Under the pieces are notes generated by a model that was given only the letters and a program-made list of their open reading frames with translations, ran no database searches and had not been told where the DNA came from. 64,000 nt of DNA from Rhynchopus sp. YZ270_cl-10 (taxonomy: Eukaryota; Euglenozoa; Diplonemea; Diplonemida; Diplonemidae), in the NCBI GenBank assembly GCA_964035575.1, contig OZ037855.1, positions 1,178,001 through 1,242,000 of the forward strand, in the 5' to 3' direction. A program made the translations under genes and the position numbers. Within the stretch, counting starts at the first letter, position 1, and each line of letters opens with the position of its first letter. Below are positions 1 through 9,211 of the stretch, one piece after another.

Positions 1-259
1 TTTTAAGTGCCTGGTGTTTGTGTTTTCTGTTATTTCGTACCACTATTGTGTTGTACGTTAGGTACACTGCTCACTTTGTAGTGGGAACACCTCTGGTCTC
101 TTGAAAAAAAGGCGTTTTTAGTTTTCTTTAGATGGGCAGTTGGTAGTTGCTTTCGTTTAGTGAGGAGGGTAAAAAAAAGAACGCTTACGAAGGTCTGTGA
201 TGTGCGCCATTATGTAAAAAAGGTCTAGCCTAAAGGTGCCATTTCGTGATGTAATTTTT

Positions 260-302
260 AAGGTGATTAAGTACTGCGCGGCGTTCATCTTTCAAAACTT
301 TC
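260..302 (+). repeat. HP1 hairpin repeat copy
   Basis: The left arm AAGGTGA (260-266) pairs with TCATCTT (285-291) through one G-T wobble. The family tail TCAAAACTTTC follows. The interior is GC-rich (actgcgcggcg) and differs from other copies. Confidence 0.6.
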
Positions 303-907
303 GTTTGTTTCTCTTTTTTAGTCCAAGGATGGTGTAATCTGTATGCGTTTTCAACGCACTTTTTACAAACAAATAAAGGGTTAGAGTTGAGTGATCCACC
401 TCCCATCCCCACCCCACCAAGAAAATTGGCTTGCTGCCAGGATTCCATAACAAAAAAGTCTTCCTATTTTTTCACATTGATGTGAACCCGACAAATATCA
501 GCAAACGCAATGCCGTTTAGTTTTCCGTGTCTCCTAGAATTGTTTCAGGGTTGGACTGTTCATACAGGGAACGACTGGGTTTCGTGCAAAATCTCTTCTT
601 GCAAAAACAGCACCACAGAAACACCCCACACACAAAACAAAACGATTCACAGTTCACACCGGCGAGCTGTGCAGGCGGGGGGGCAGTAAAGGAGGGCAGC
701 CTCCTGAGCGACCCCCCGTTCGCTTCCTTCCCTCGTTACCGGGGAGGGGTGTGTGAAGAGCGCCCCTTTTGTGTGGGGCAACGGACCCCCTGCCAGCGAT
801 GCCCCTCAGCAGAGCGTCCACCCCCACCACCCTCACCGCTACACCGGGTCACAGTGGGGGTGGGATCGCACTGCTGAAGCATGAGGTATGTTACGTATTG
901 TTTTCTT

Positions 908-947
908 CAGTGTCTGCGTCCGATGAGGCGTTTGCAACTTCTTTTTC
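908..947 (+). repeat. HP2 repeat, 3' half only
   Basis: CAGTGTCTGCGTCC, then GAGGCGTTTGCAACTTC, matches the second half of the HP2 repeat seen complete at 39858-39935. The first hairpin is absent, so this is a truncated or degenerate copy. Confidence 0.55.
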
Positions 948-1201
948 AGTTAACTAAGCAAGAGAGAGACGTTGTCGTTTCTTTGTTGGAACCGTTAAGA
1001 AACGTGGTTTTGGGAAATGTGAAGGGAAACAAGGAAAACAAAAAGAAACCGTAACGATGAGGTGAACCCACCTGGGATACCAAGCGGAATGTTGGCAACG
1101 TATTCCCATCTGGTTTTCACCCTGTCGGCAAATTTTTGTCTACGTGCTGATAAATTGACTTGTGGGTCCCGATTTTCCTTTTCAGTTGGCAAAATCCTCT
1201 T

Positions 1202-2168
1202 TCACATATTCCACGGAAGCACTGTTCCCTGGACGAGCTGCAAAACAAAACTCCCTCGCCGCATCTGGAGTCTGGTCAACTCGGCCTTCTGCTCAGCACA
1301 CAAGTTATCGCGCTTGTCGGCAAGTTCAGTACTGAGCATCCGTGAGGCACACGGCACAAGCAATTTCTTGTCTCTCCCAAGCTGTGACAACGCATACCGC
1401 CTTGATGAGCTGAGTTCCATCGCCCTGGTGCGTCATCGTGATCGTACCGTTCGAGTTCTTTAAGACTCGTTCCCAACCTTCCACACGTTTGCCTTGCGTT
1501 TGCGGCACCTTTAATGCCGTTCAGGGCCTTCTGTGCCGCTTCTGTCTGGTGCACCGCCAGAGAGACGATGCGGGCGTACGTCCACCCAGCCACGGGGAGC
1601 GTCTTTAGCGCGTCCTCAGGCCCTTCATGCTTGACACATCCTTCTGCATTGTCATTGTAACACGTGCTCCGCAAAAACACCATCGAATCCCCGAGCCGCA
1701 TCAGTTTTCCGGCAAAGCACCGTTGCTCCGTTCCCTGCGGGATGGCTGTAATGACGCACACCTGTCCCACCAGCGCCAGGGCCTGGTCCTTCAGCTGCCA
1801 GGCCTTCATCAGCTCCGGCGCCGGTACCTTCCCTTCCCCGGCAGTTGCGTGCGGCGCTTCCTTCTTTGCCGCCGCAGCCAGAACATGGACCTGTCACTAT
1901 CGGTCCATCCGTCTGAGAGGAGAGACAGCCCGAACTTCGCTTCTGCAAGTGTACCGCCCATTTCTGCCACGTGCTCCTCCAGTAGTTCGCCGGCGAGGTC
2001 GTCTGGGTGCTTTAAATTCTGAAGCCTGCTTGAGACATCCGAGTCAACATCATAACCAATGTCACGAAGCTGCGGTTCTTCGCTTTCCAGAAGGAAAGCG
2101 AAGAACCGCAGCTTCCTTTTTGACACTGTCTTTCCAGCCCCCATCAACAACATTTTGCCGTGCTCCAC
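1202..2168 (-). pseudogene. Broken coding remnant of unknown family, minus strand
   Basis: The minus strand has protein-like composition over almost 1 kb. Examples are the stretch with DVDSDVSSRLQNLKHPDDL near the start and ADKRDNLCAEQKAELTRLQ near the end. The coding signal moves between frames a few times, so no single frame spans it. A plus-strand open frame over the same bases reads like antisense (rich in S, P, R and C). I do not recognise the family, and it could be a host gene or part of a mobile element. It is the only convincing minus-strand coding signal in the window. It starts about 75 bases from the bromodomain gene, which is divergent. Sequencing error is an alternative explanation for the breaks. 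Confidence 0.45.
2066..2115. repeat. Perfect 23-bp inverted repeat with 4-base loop
   Basis: The arms at 2066-2088 and 2093-2115 are exact reverse complements around the loop AGAA. The arm begins GAAGCTGCGGTTC. It lies inside the 5' part of the minus-strand remnant. A perfect 23-bp stem is far longer than expected by chance and suggests a recent inverted duplication or a functional hairpin. Confidence 0.85.
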
Positions 2169-2242
2169 ACTCCATTAGCACTCACACAACCCCCATCAAA
2201 CAGGCAAAGCAACCCCAGCAGCAGGCGTACGACACAGGCCCG

Positions 2243-4189
2243 ATGCACACGGACGCTGCGTACCTAAACGCCTCCCACGCACAGGCAACCATGGCCGCAA
2301 TCCGAAGTGAATGGCAGCGAATGGTGTGCCTCCGACTCCCCCCTTCCCTCCTTTAACTCTGACCACTCCTACCATCTTCCGCATCGCCTGACGTCCAGTC
2401 TCTGGCACCGCCCCCAATGAACTCACACCTTAAAAGGTTCCTTCTTCCCCCCTTTTCTCCACAACACCCACCACCTCAGGGCTGCTGGGAACAATACGAG
2501 TGCCCCGTGTCTGCACTGCAGCTGTCGAATTCTAACCAAGTGAAGCAGGCATTGACGGCGGTGTACAAGGACACACAGGAGCGGCCGAGCCAGGTGGTTG
2601 TGCGTGGACGTGGCAGGGGTAAGGCGAAGGCACCTGTGAAGAAATTTGCTGAAGCACTGTCATACGCGATTACGGTGCTCGAGTCTGTGGTTGCAAGCAA
2701 GACAAAGGAGCTGCGCTACCGCATAGGCTCGTATGAGGACACCGCAAAGCAGAACCTCTGCACCTGTGTGTTCTCCTCCCAACCCGACCTGATGTGCTAC
2801 GTCTGCAAGCAGAACAAACGCAAACACACCATACCCCACTCCGTCACCCTCCCACGCCACGCAAACGGCAAAATCGGCGTCCGCCTCACCGGGGTGTGGG
2901 TGCTGGTTTTGTCTGAAATTAAGTCGGGGTTTCCTGCGTCCGGTTTTCCTGCTTTGGAACGGTTTTTAGAACACCGAATTTCTCACGTTAATAAGGTACC
3001 GGTTGCGGGGAAGGCACAAACGAGTCGAGAGTTGGAGAAGGCAACGGATGAGGTAGAGTTTACTTTCTACCCGAAGTACATGAATATTGTAGAGTCACAG
3101 CAGCAGTCAGAGCAGCAGCATGCGGGGGGACGTCCGAGAAGTCTTCCTATCGGCCCCACGGAGGAGGAAAGACGTCCTGTTGTGCCTGCGAAGCGCGCCT
3201 CCCCGGTGCCCACACCAAACGCACCTACGGCACCGCCGACGACGTTGTACTCAAAGAGCCACCCCGTCATCCAATCCTCGCGACACAAGGTTGCCGACGA
3301 AACTCCCATCGACGCCGTCAAGCGCCGTCTCAAAGAAGGCTACCACGAAACGCTTCTCCTCGAAAACCTCGCCAAAGTCGACGAGGCCAGCTTCCCTGCG
3401 GTCTTCCGCCTCATCACCGAGGAACGCCAGCGCTCCTATCTCTCCGCCAACGACGACACCCGAGGGGTTCCTCCTGCAGGCGTCTTCAAAAAGGAGGAAA
3501 TCCGAGCCTTCTACCCTTCTCTGGTCACCGGGGTGTCCACCGCAGCGTTGCCAACAAATATGAAGCAGATTGCGACACTCCTCGAAAACTTTATGTCAGA
3601 TCCTCGCATGGACGTCTTCAACGTTATTGTTGATGAAGAGCTTCACGGTGCGCCACGCTATTACGAATTAGTCCATCAACCAGTTGACTTTGGAACTATT
3701 CTTGGGCGTGTTCGAAACCACCTTTACTCTACCGCAAAGGAGGTGAAGGCGGACTGCAACCTGGTGTGGAGTAATTGCAAGCTGTACAACCCTGAGCCTC
3801 ATTGGTTGTATGCTACAAGCGATACGTTGGCGAAGGAGTTGAATGAGATGTGGCGGAAGGCGAAGGTGGACACATTGAGCGGGAGTCGGCCGTTCTTTGA
3901 TTCAGATGAGGATGATTTGCTGCCAGGAAAGCAGCTCCCCAAGTTGAAGGCGCGGCTTGCAAACCAGGTGCTCTATTCCTCAGGCCACGCAGGGATTGTG
4001 GAAAAGCTTTCAGATATGTACACCATCGTTGGTGTCCCCGTAGACCGCGACACCTCGCTCGTCGACCTCCACATAGTCCTGACTCCAGCACTCTGTACCG
4101 AGTCAAAAATAAAATCTCTCGTCTCTGCCTTAGACAAAGGCCAAGAATCTACATCTAGACGATTAAAGCTCTCAAGAAAGGAGAAATGA
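2243..4189 (+). CDS. Bromodomain protein (two exons)
   Basis: Predicted exons are 2243-2323 and 2480-4189, giving 596 residues. The C-terminal third holds a bromodomain at about residues 388-482. It has a ZA-loop-like YELVHQPVDFGTI and an NCKLYNP motif whose Asn (N464) sits where bromodomains contact acetyl-lysine. It is therefore probably a nuclear reader of acetylated chromatin. The N-terminal half has a basic patch (RGRGRGKAKAP) and a Cys-containing segment I cannot name; the middle is proline-rich and probably disordered. Exon 1 joins in phase 0 across a pyrimidine-rich intron. The alternative is a start at Met 2417, which would translate intron-like sequence (LLPPFSPQHPPPQ), so I prefer the spliced form. 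The bromodomain call is firm; the 5' end is less so. Confidence 0.85.
2324..2479 (+). other. Predicted spliceosomal intron (bromodomain gene)
   Basis: The intron is 156 bases, donor GTGTGC and acceptor CCACCTCAG after a long pyrimidine tract. It joins two open frames in phase 0. A trans-splice acceptor inside this stretch, with a start at 2417, is the competing model. Confidence 0.6.
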
Positions 4190-5153
4190 ACATAAGTATC
4201 AAGGGGGCATGTGGGGGGTGGGAGGGAGGGAGGGAGGGGGGGGGGGTAATCAATTTTTTTTAAAAAAATCCGGTGTGCAGACTGCGGCAGGCTGCACTAA
4301 TCGAACAGATTATCAATGAAAATAAAAATGAAAAGACAAAAAATCGCAACCCGCGCGCCTGGAGGTGAAAAACGGCACGAACCGGGACAACGGTTTACTC
4401 TGGATGGAACATAGAGAAGCCACATGCCTCAGGGCTAAAGTGACGAGAGTGAATACCAAATAAAAAAGAAACAAAACGATATTTGAGCGATATTTGAACG
4501 AAATTTTATAAGAACCAAAGAAAGAGGGGGAAACTATCAACCCAAGGGGCTGGGTTTTCCGTGAGTTAAATTACGGGAGAAGTAAAAAAAAAAAAAAAAT
4601 GGGGCTCTTTTTGGATTTATTTATTTCTGTGTGCCTGCATCCTGTTGAGTACTCTCGTTTAACAAGACGTACATAAAATATTTGATTTCTGTGCACATTC
4701 ATTTTAAATTTTTCTCCTTTTTTTTTTGGTTTTCGGTATTCAAAGTGTGGACCTCATCCACATTGTTCTCATTTCCTACTTTGACTATTTGACTATTTTG
4801 CCACTTGACTAATTACAGGAGGCATTTTGTTTTGAACTGTCATTCCCCTCGTTTTTTCTTTTTTCTGTCGCTTTGTTCAGTTTGCGCCAAATTAGACTTA
4901 GAACCTTTTCTGGCGCGTTTGGCTGATGAAAGCGCGTTCCTAGCCCACCCCCCTTATGCCTCGTAACACCCCCCTGCAGTTAACAATGTCAAATTCGTCT
5001 AGAAAGTAGGCTGGGTGGGGATGGGGTTGTTTTTGCTTTGGTTAACTTCCTTCGCCAACACCGTCTTCCGTAGGGGCTGTGTGTACCCCCCTTCCCTGGA
5101 ATGAAATCAAATCCCACTCATATTTTTTGTTTGATTGCTGCACGATAACGATC

Positions 5154-5187
5154 AAGGTGACCAAGCACAGTGAAAGCTTATCATCTT
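5154..5187 (+). repeat. HP1 hairpin repeat copy
   Basis: AAGGTGACCAAGC (5154-5166) pairs with AGCTTATCATCTT (5175-5187) with a small bulge. The same arm pair, with base changes, recurs at 38402 and 59056. Confidence 0.7.
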
Positions 5188-5193
5188 TGTTTT

Positions 5194-5240
5194 AGATGTG
5201 TGTGCACAAGAGGCACATTCATCTTTCAAAATTTCCCTCC
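5194..5240 (+). repeat. HP1 hairpin repeat copy
   Basis: AGATGTGTGTGC (5194-5205) pairs with GCACATTCATCT (5213-5224) with one mismatch and one wobble. The tail TTCAAAATTTCCC follows. It lies directly after another copy. Confidence 0.7.
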
Positions 5241-5266
5241 AACTTTTTCAAATATTTTGAACCTTG

Positions 5267-5307
5267 AAAAGATGTTATGTACACAAACTCTGAGACGCAT
5301 TCATCTT
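5267..5307 (+). repeat. HP1 hairpin repeat copy (degenerate)
   Basis: AAAAGATG at the left and CATTCATCTT at the right pair at the base. The interior is poorly paired. A T-rich tract follows. This is the third copy in 155 bases. Confidence 0.5.
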
Positions 5308-5505
5308 AGGTTTTATTCCTTTTTTTTTTTTTCTTTTGCCCGCATCCGAAGTGTATCTCCACACTTTGGGGGAGTCTTCTATCAAGCTTTCGGCACTTTT
5401 CACAACTTTTCAAAAAAAAAAAAACTTTACCCAAAGGTGGGTACTTAGGCGATTGTCGACACAAAACGAGAACCAATTTTTTTCCCCACTTTTTTTTCAT
5501 CTTAC

Positions 5506-5537
5506 GTGGGTCAGTCGGACCCATTGCCTGCACTCAC
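5506..5537 (+). repeat. HP5 hairpin repeat copy
   Basis: TGGGTC and GACCCA pair around AGTCG, followed by TTGCCTGCACTCA. A related copy with GTGGGTCAGTCGGA and GTGCCTGCAT is at 62175-62215. Confidence 0.5.
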
Positions 5538-5631
5538 GACATGCCTTCAACTCTTTCCTCCCCATCGCTTCCACCTCAACAACACCATTCCATCACACCC
5601 CCCAACACTACAGACAATCCTCCTCTTCACA

Positions 5632-6540
5632 ATGAACGCATTGCTTACCAACCACGCACTATGCGTGCCTTCTCCTTTAAGCGAAGCAGGTTTTGCTGAT
5701 GTCAGGCGCGACCTTGAAGTCATTACTGCAAGCGACTATGAATGCCCTGAGAAGCCTGACGCCTTGACACACGGAACATATTGGGTACCATGTGGCGTCT
5801 CATCGGCACCAGGCAATGCTGTGGAAGAGTATATCTGTAAGGTCAGCAGGAGCGCCGCGTTTACAAAAGCTACTGGAGGCGGGTTTATTGGCGCAGAATG
5901 GTGGTGGCAGGACACTGACAACACCGACCCCCCAAAATGCTACCACACCGACTGCGATCTCTGTGTCTCTGACGATGGGTACACCAAACTCTTTCCCGCC
6001 GTTTCCAGTGTCTTCTATACTTCAACGGTAGGTGGTCCGACAATAGTTTTTAACCAAATCGATAAATCCGGAGATCTAACACCAGAAACCCCTACAGAAG
6101 CGGTGCTCTCATTTCCGAAGCCGAATCAGTTGTTGCTTTTCAATGGTGAATTGTACCATGGCGTGTTGCATCCTCTTGAGACAAACCCATTTCTCGAAGG
6201 TGCGCAGCGGCTTACATTATTGGTGAACTGGTGGAAGAGGAGGCCGAACGGTCCGAATGACCTTCCAAACGAGTTTAACTTTGCTGGTCGCGATGCGGTC
6301 GCTGATGTGGAGGAAGCAGATGCATCGTGGGAGGTGGGCTCTGGTGTGGATGTCGGAGATGATGACATCTGTCTAAGCCCTCCCATGGTCCTAAATCAAG
6401 GTGAAAAAAAGGGTGAAAAAGGAACAGAAGCGTTAGCACCCCTCATGGCAGAGTTTGAACAGTACAAAATACCTGCTGTGCTACAAAAACCGTTGCTAAA
6501 TGCATTGAATAATGGCAGCAGCGTTGTTGCGTTGCAATGA
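5632..6540 (+). CDS. 2OG-Fe(II) oxygenase-like protein
   Basis: This encodes 302 residues. The double-stranded beta-helix signature of 2-oxoglutarate/iron oxygenases is visible. H105-T-D107 (in CYHTDCDLC) and H176 (in NGELYHGVLHP) would bind iron, and R193 (in QRLTLLVNWW) would bind 2-oxoglutarate. A GGPTIVF strand lies between them, as in prolyl-4-hydroxylase-like proteins. The substrate cannot be read from sequence. There is no signal peptide, so it is probably intracellular. The tail after about residue 210 is acidic and lysine-rich and probably not part of the fold. I chose the Met at 5632 because the frame upstream is pyrimidine-rich spacer and a CTACAG acceptor lies just before it. Confidence 0.75.
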   Translation: MNALLTNHALCVPSPLSEAGFADVRRDLEVITASDYECPEKPDALTHGTYWVPCGVSSAPGNAVEEYICKVSRSAAFTKATGGGFIGAEWWWQDTDNTDPPKCYHTDCDLCVSDDGYTKLFPAVSSVFYTSTVGGPTIVFNQIDKSGDLTPETPTEAVLSFPKPNQLLLFNGELYHGVLHPLETNPFLEGAQRLTLLVNWWKRRPNGPNDLPNEFNFAGRDAVADVEEADASWEVGSGVDVGDDDICLSPPMVLNQGEKKGEKGTEALAPLMAEFEQYKIPAVLQKPLLNALNNGSSVVALQ

Positions 6541-6923
6541 GAGGGGAGAGAGAAAGAGGGAGGTCTAGAGAATATGATCTGTGGTGTGATGTGTGTGTGT
6601 AGGACGACCTTCAAATTTGTTCAAAACTAATCCATAAAAAAGGAAGGGAGTGGGAGGGGTACCGTTTTGTTGTATTACGTACGGGGGAAGAGAGAGGTAG
6701 GGAAACCAAAAAATGCAAAATTTTCCTGAAAATTTGTGTGTTTTTGTTGTTGTGAGTTTCCGTGCCGTCTTTCCCCTTCCATCCTTGCCGAAGCAAGTGG
6801 AGAAAAGTGAATCTATTGATATATTGCAAAGAGGTTCAAGCCCTAATCATTTTATCAAACCATTGATCATGTAATCATTCTCCTAGACCTCCCAAGACGC
6901 AGCAAAGCTGCTTAGCTAGCTAC

Positions 6924-6959
<36 letters not shown>

Positions 6960-7231
6960 TTTTTTGCAAAAACGGATTTGCAAAAATAATTTTGGGGAAA
7001 GATGTTGTTTGGGCCCGTAAGGCTCACTTTTATCATCCTTTTTTGAAATTTTGTGTTTGTCTCAAAATGAATTGACCTTTTTTTCACAAAAGTATTTTTT
7101 GCACAAATTCCCTCTAACGTTTTCCACATTTTGGTTTGTATTTCTGACAACATGAATCTATTCATTTACCGCTCATACACATCTCATAACCCACTTTCCA
7201 TCCAGAGAGAAAAAAAAACACATATCATAAA
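6541..7231. other. Spacer with GA microsatellite
   Basis: No gene is seen. A GA dinucleotide run lies at about 6928-6955. A possible weak HP1-like hairpin lies at about 6998-7040. The segment ends in CTTTCCATCCAG, a likely trans-splice acceptor 27 bases before the UBC9 start. Confidence 0.55.
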
Positions 7232-7951
7232 ATGGCGATTGCGCAGCAGAGATTGAAGGAGGAGAGAAAAAACTGGCGACGCGAAAAGCCATTTGGCTTT
7301 TTCGCACGCCCTATATTAGATACAAACGGCGTGGCAACAATGAAGTGGGAGGCAGGCATCCCCGGGAAGGATAACACCCCATGGGAGGGTGGTGAGTACC
7401 GGCTGACACTCGAGTTCACGAAGGACTTTCCAAGCAAGCCACCAAAGTATGTCCCACACTTCCCCCTTCTTTGATGAATCTATCAGTTACGATGTCATTT
7501 TTTGGACAACATCATCCCGAACAACCATCTACCAATAGACAGCCAAACTTCAAACCCAACGTTGCTCCAGCACGATAACCGATAGTACGAGAGGCATATT
7601 CCTCTTACGTTTCTTTCCCCCTTTTTTTTTTGTCCTCATTCATTTATTCTCATTTTCCACAGAGTGCAGTTCACCCCAGTCATCTTCCACCCCAATGTAT
7701 ACCCAACCGGGACCGTATGTCTGTCGATTCTGAGTGAAGAAAAGGACTGGAAGGCGTCGATCACTGTGAAACAGATTTTGCTTTCGATTCAGGAGTTGTT
7801 GAACAACCCGAACGTAAAGGACCCTGCGCAAAAGGAGCCCTACGAGCTCTACGTGCGGGACAAAGCCGCCTACGAGGTAAAGGTCCGGGAACTAGCCAAG
7901 TCTCAGCACAGAAAAACCTTTGACGGGGAAGTCAAAGCAAAGAAACGCTGA
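7232..7951 (+). CDS. UBC9: SUMO-conjugating enzyme UBC9 (two exons)
   Basis: Exons 7232-7446 and 7663-7951 give 167 residues, slightly longer than the usual 158 or so. This is the E2 that takes SUMO from the E1 and passes it to lysines on targets, mainly in the nucleus. The match to UBC9 runs end to end. It includes the N-terminal basic helix with [17 protein letters not shown], the HPN motif (81-83), the catalytic cysteine C91 in TGTVCLSIL, and [23 protein letters not shown]9-type features separate it from ubiquitin E2s, such as the longer insert after the active site ([11 protein letters not shown]). The C-terminal tail is lysine-rich (EVKAKKR) and extends past the family norm. The intron splits the codon for K72 between PPK and VQF. 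Confidence 0.96.
7447..7662 (+). other. Spliceosomal intron in UBC9
   Basis: 216 bases, phase 2, donor GTATGT, acceptor TTTTCCACAG after a T-rich tract. Removing it restores the conserved UBC9 sequence exactly, so this intron is secure. Confidence 0.95.
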
Positions 7952-8560
7952 GGCTCTTCCAGCGCAGGCTTTCTCACTGAGAAGTGGGGTCTGGGGGGGT
8001 GGGGTGGGTGGAGGGGGGGCAAATCCTTGTTCCAACATTAGATAACCCGCGACGCAATAGGGGGACACCGTTTTGTTAAGCAACCGTATGCGAGATGCAC
8101 CGATTAACGAACTTTTGTTTTATTTGCCGACCATTTGTCAGCAGCCCTTTGCAATAGTGGTATGGGGGGGTGGGGCGGGTGGGTGGGGTGGAGGAGGGGT
8201 GAGTAGCTGCAGTTTTGAGCATTCACATACCTTGTCCAAAAAGCAAATGTGTTTGAGTGAACAAAGAAAAAAGAGAAGAAGAAGAAGAAAAAAAACTGTG
8301 GGGGAAAAAGTAAATATCTCAAAGTGATAGCTTTTAGTAACTTTATGTTGCATAGGAAGCAGTATGTGCGTGGGTGACCAATTAGGTTTTACATGCTGTC
8401 ATTTTTTGCCAGTTTTTTTTTTCAAGTATTTGAAATAATTTATTCTTTCAAAAAACAAAACAAAAAAAAAAAAATAAACAGTACCATCAAAAGATTTAAA
8501 CAGCGTGTGGAGAGCAGGTGCTTTTGCATGCGTTGTCAAATTTTCAAAAAAAAAATATAT

Positions 8561-8589
8561 AGTGGAGCACACTCTAGGGTGGCTACACT
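8561..8589 (+). repeat. HP3 hairpin repeat copy
   Basis: AGTGGAGC (8561-8568) pairs with GCTACACT (8582-8589) with one mismatch. The outer arms AGTGGA and CTACACT are shared with the copies at 8635 and 44369. Confidence 0.6.
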
Positions 8590-8634
8590 AATACAACCAA
8601 GTTTTCAAAAAAACAAAAAAAATAGCAAATACAA

Positions 8635-8659
8635 AGTGGAGTTGTACGGCAACTACACT
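8635..8659 (+). repeat. HP3 hairpin repeat copy
   Basis: AGTGGAGTTG (8635-8644) pairs with CAACTACACT (8650-8659) with one mismatch and a 5-base loop. The inner pairs differ from the copy at 8561, yet pairing is kept. Confidence 0.7.
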
Positions 8660-9211
8660 GTTTTTCTCTCTAGCAACTTTTTTTTTCAAAAAAAAAAGAA
8701 GGGATATTTTCTTCTTTTTTTTCGTTCAGCAACTGTGTGTTACGTAGATGCGCAGTTTTCCTTGAAAAGTCGCATGTGGCCCACATGGTGTTCTTTTTCA
8801 ACGAAAAAAAGGGCGAAAAAAAAAAAACTTACCCTTTGTACAAAGAGAGCGTGTCTTTCTGACATGGTGACTACAACAAAAAAGACATATTTTAGCTTCA
8901 GCACTTCCACTTCCCCACCCCACAACACAACACACCACAGATATTTTTCGATTTATTTTTTTGGTTTGCCAGGTTTTTTTTTCCCTTCTTTTTTTTATTC
9001 TCTTTTTTTGTATACAACCTCCATTCTTTCTCCCCTTTTATCACCTACCAGGGGTTCTTTGGTGAGCCGTTTCGTTTTATTTCAATTTCTCAATCTGTTA
9101 CTCCAGACTTTTTCCTTTCAACCAACTTTTTTCATAAGGTGCCTTAAAACACTCCGGGGCTTTTATCTTCACCTTTCTTTTTGTTAAAATCTCTTTTTCT
9201 TCAAACACAGT

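Larger units (their letters stand above)
1..1201. other. Left-end spacer, no confident gene
   Basis: Mostly AT-rich spacer with short homopolymer runs. It holds one copy of hairpin family HP1 (260-302) and the 3' half of a family HP2 repeat (908-947). A GC-rich patch at about 650-870 has short open frames on both strands, but none looks like a protein and none is supported by a splice signal. I assign no gene here. Confidence 0.5.
4190..5631. other. Spacer with hairpin repeat cluster
   Basis: There is no gene in this 1.4 kb. It holds a G-rich GGGA microsatellite at about 4212-4246, AT-rich sequence, three HP1 hairpins in tandem (5154-5307) and an HP5-type hairpin (5506-5537). The last 60 bases before the next gene are pyrimidine-rich and end in CACTACAG, a good trans-splice acceptor 20 bases before the start codon. 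Confidence 0.6.
7952..9211. other. Spacer with G-rich tracts and HP3 hairpins
   Basis: No gene is seen. G-rich tracts lie at about 7994-8020 and 8163-8200. AT-rich sequence follows with two HP3 hairpins (8561-8589 and 8635-8659). The F-rich open frame over 8393-9187 is low-complexity translation of T tracts. The spacer ends in CTTCAAACACAG one base before the next start codon. Confidence 0.6.

Noticed and set aside
1664-2356. Plus-strand open frame of 230 codons covering the minus-strand remnant
   Set aside because: Rich in Ser, Pro, Arg, Cys and His, as antisense of GC-rich coding often is. Only its last 27 codons (from 2243) look real, and those are assigned to bromodomain exon 1.
6928-6955. 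GA run as a promoter element
   Set aside because: A simple dinucleotide microsatellite; nothing else marks transcription initiation there.
8393-9187. Open frame of 264 codons before the 9212 gene
   Set aside because: Dominated by Phe, Lys and Ser from T and A runs and contains HP3 repeats; no protein-like segment.
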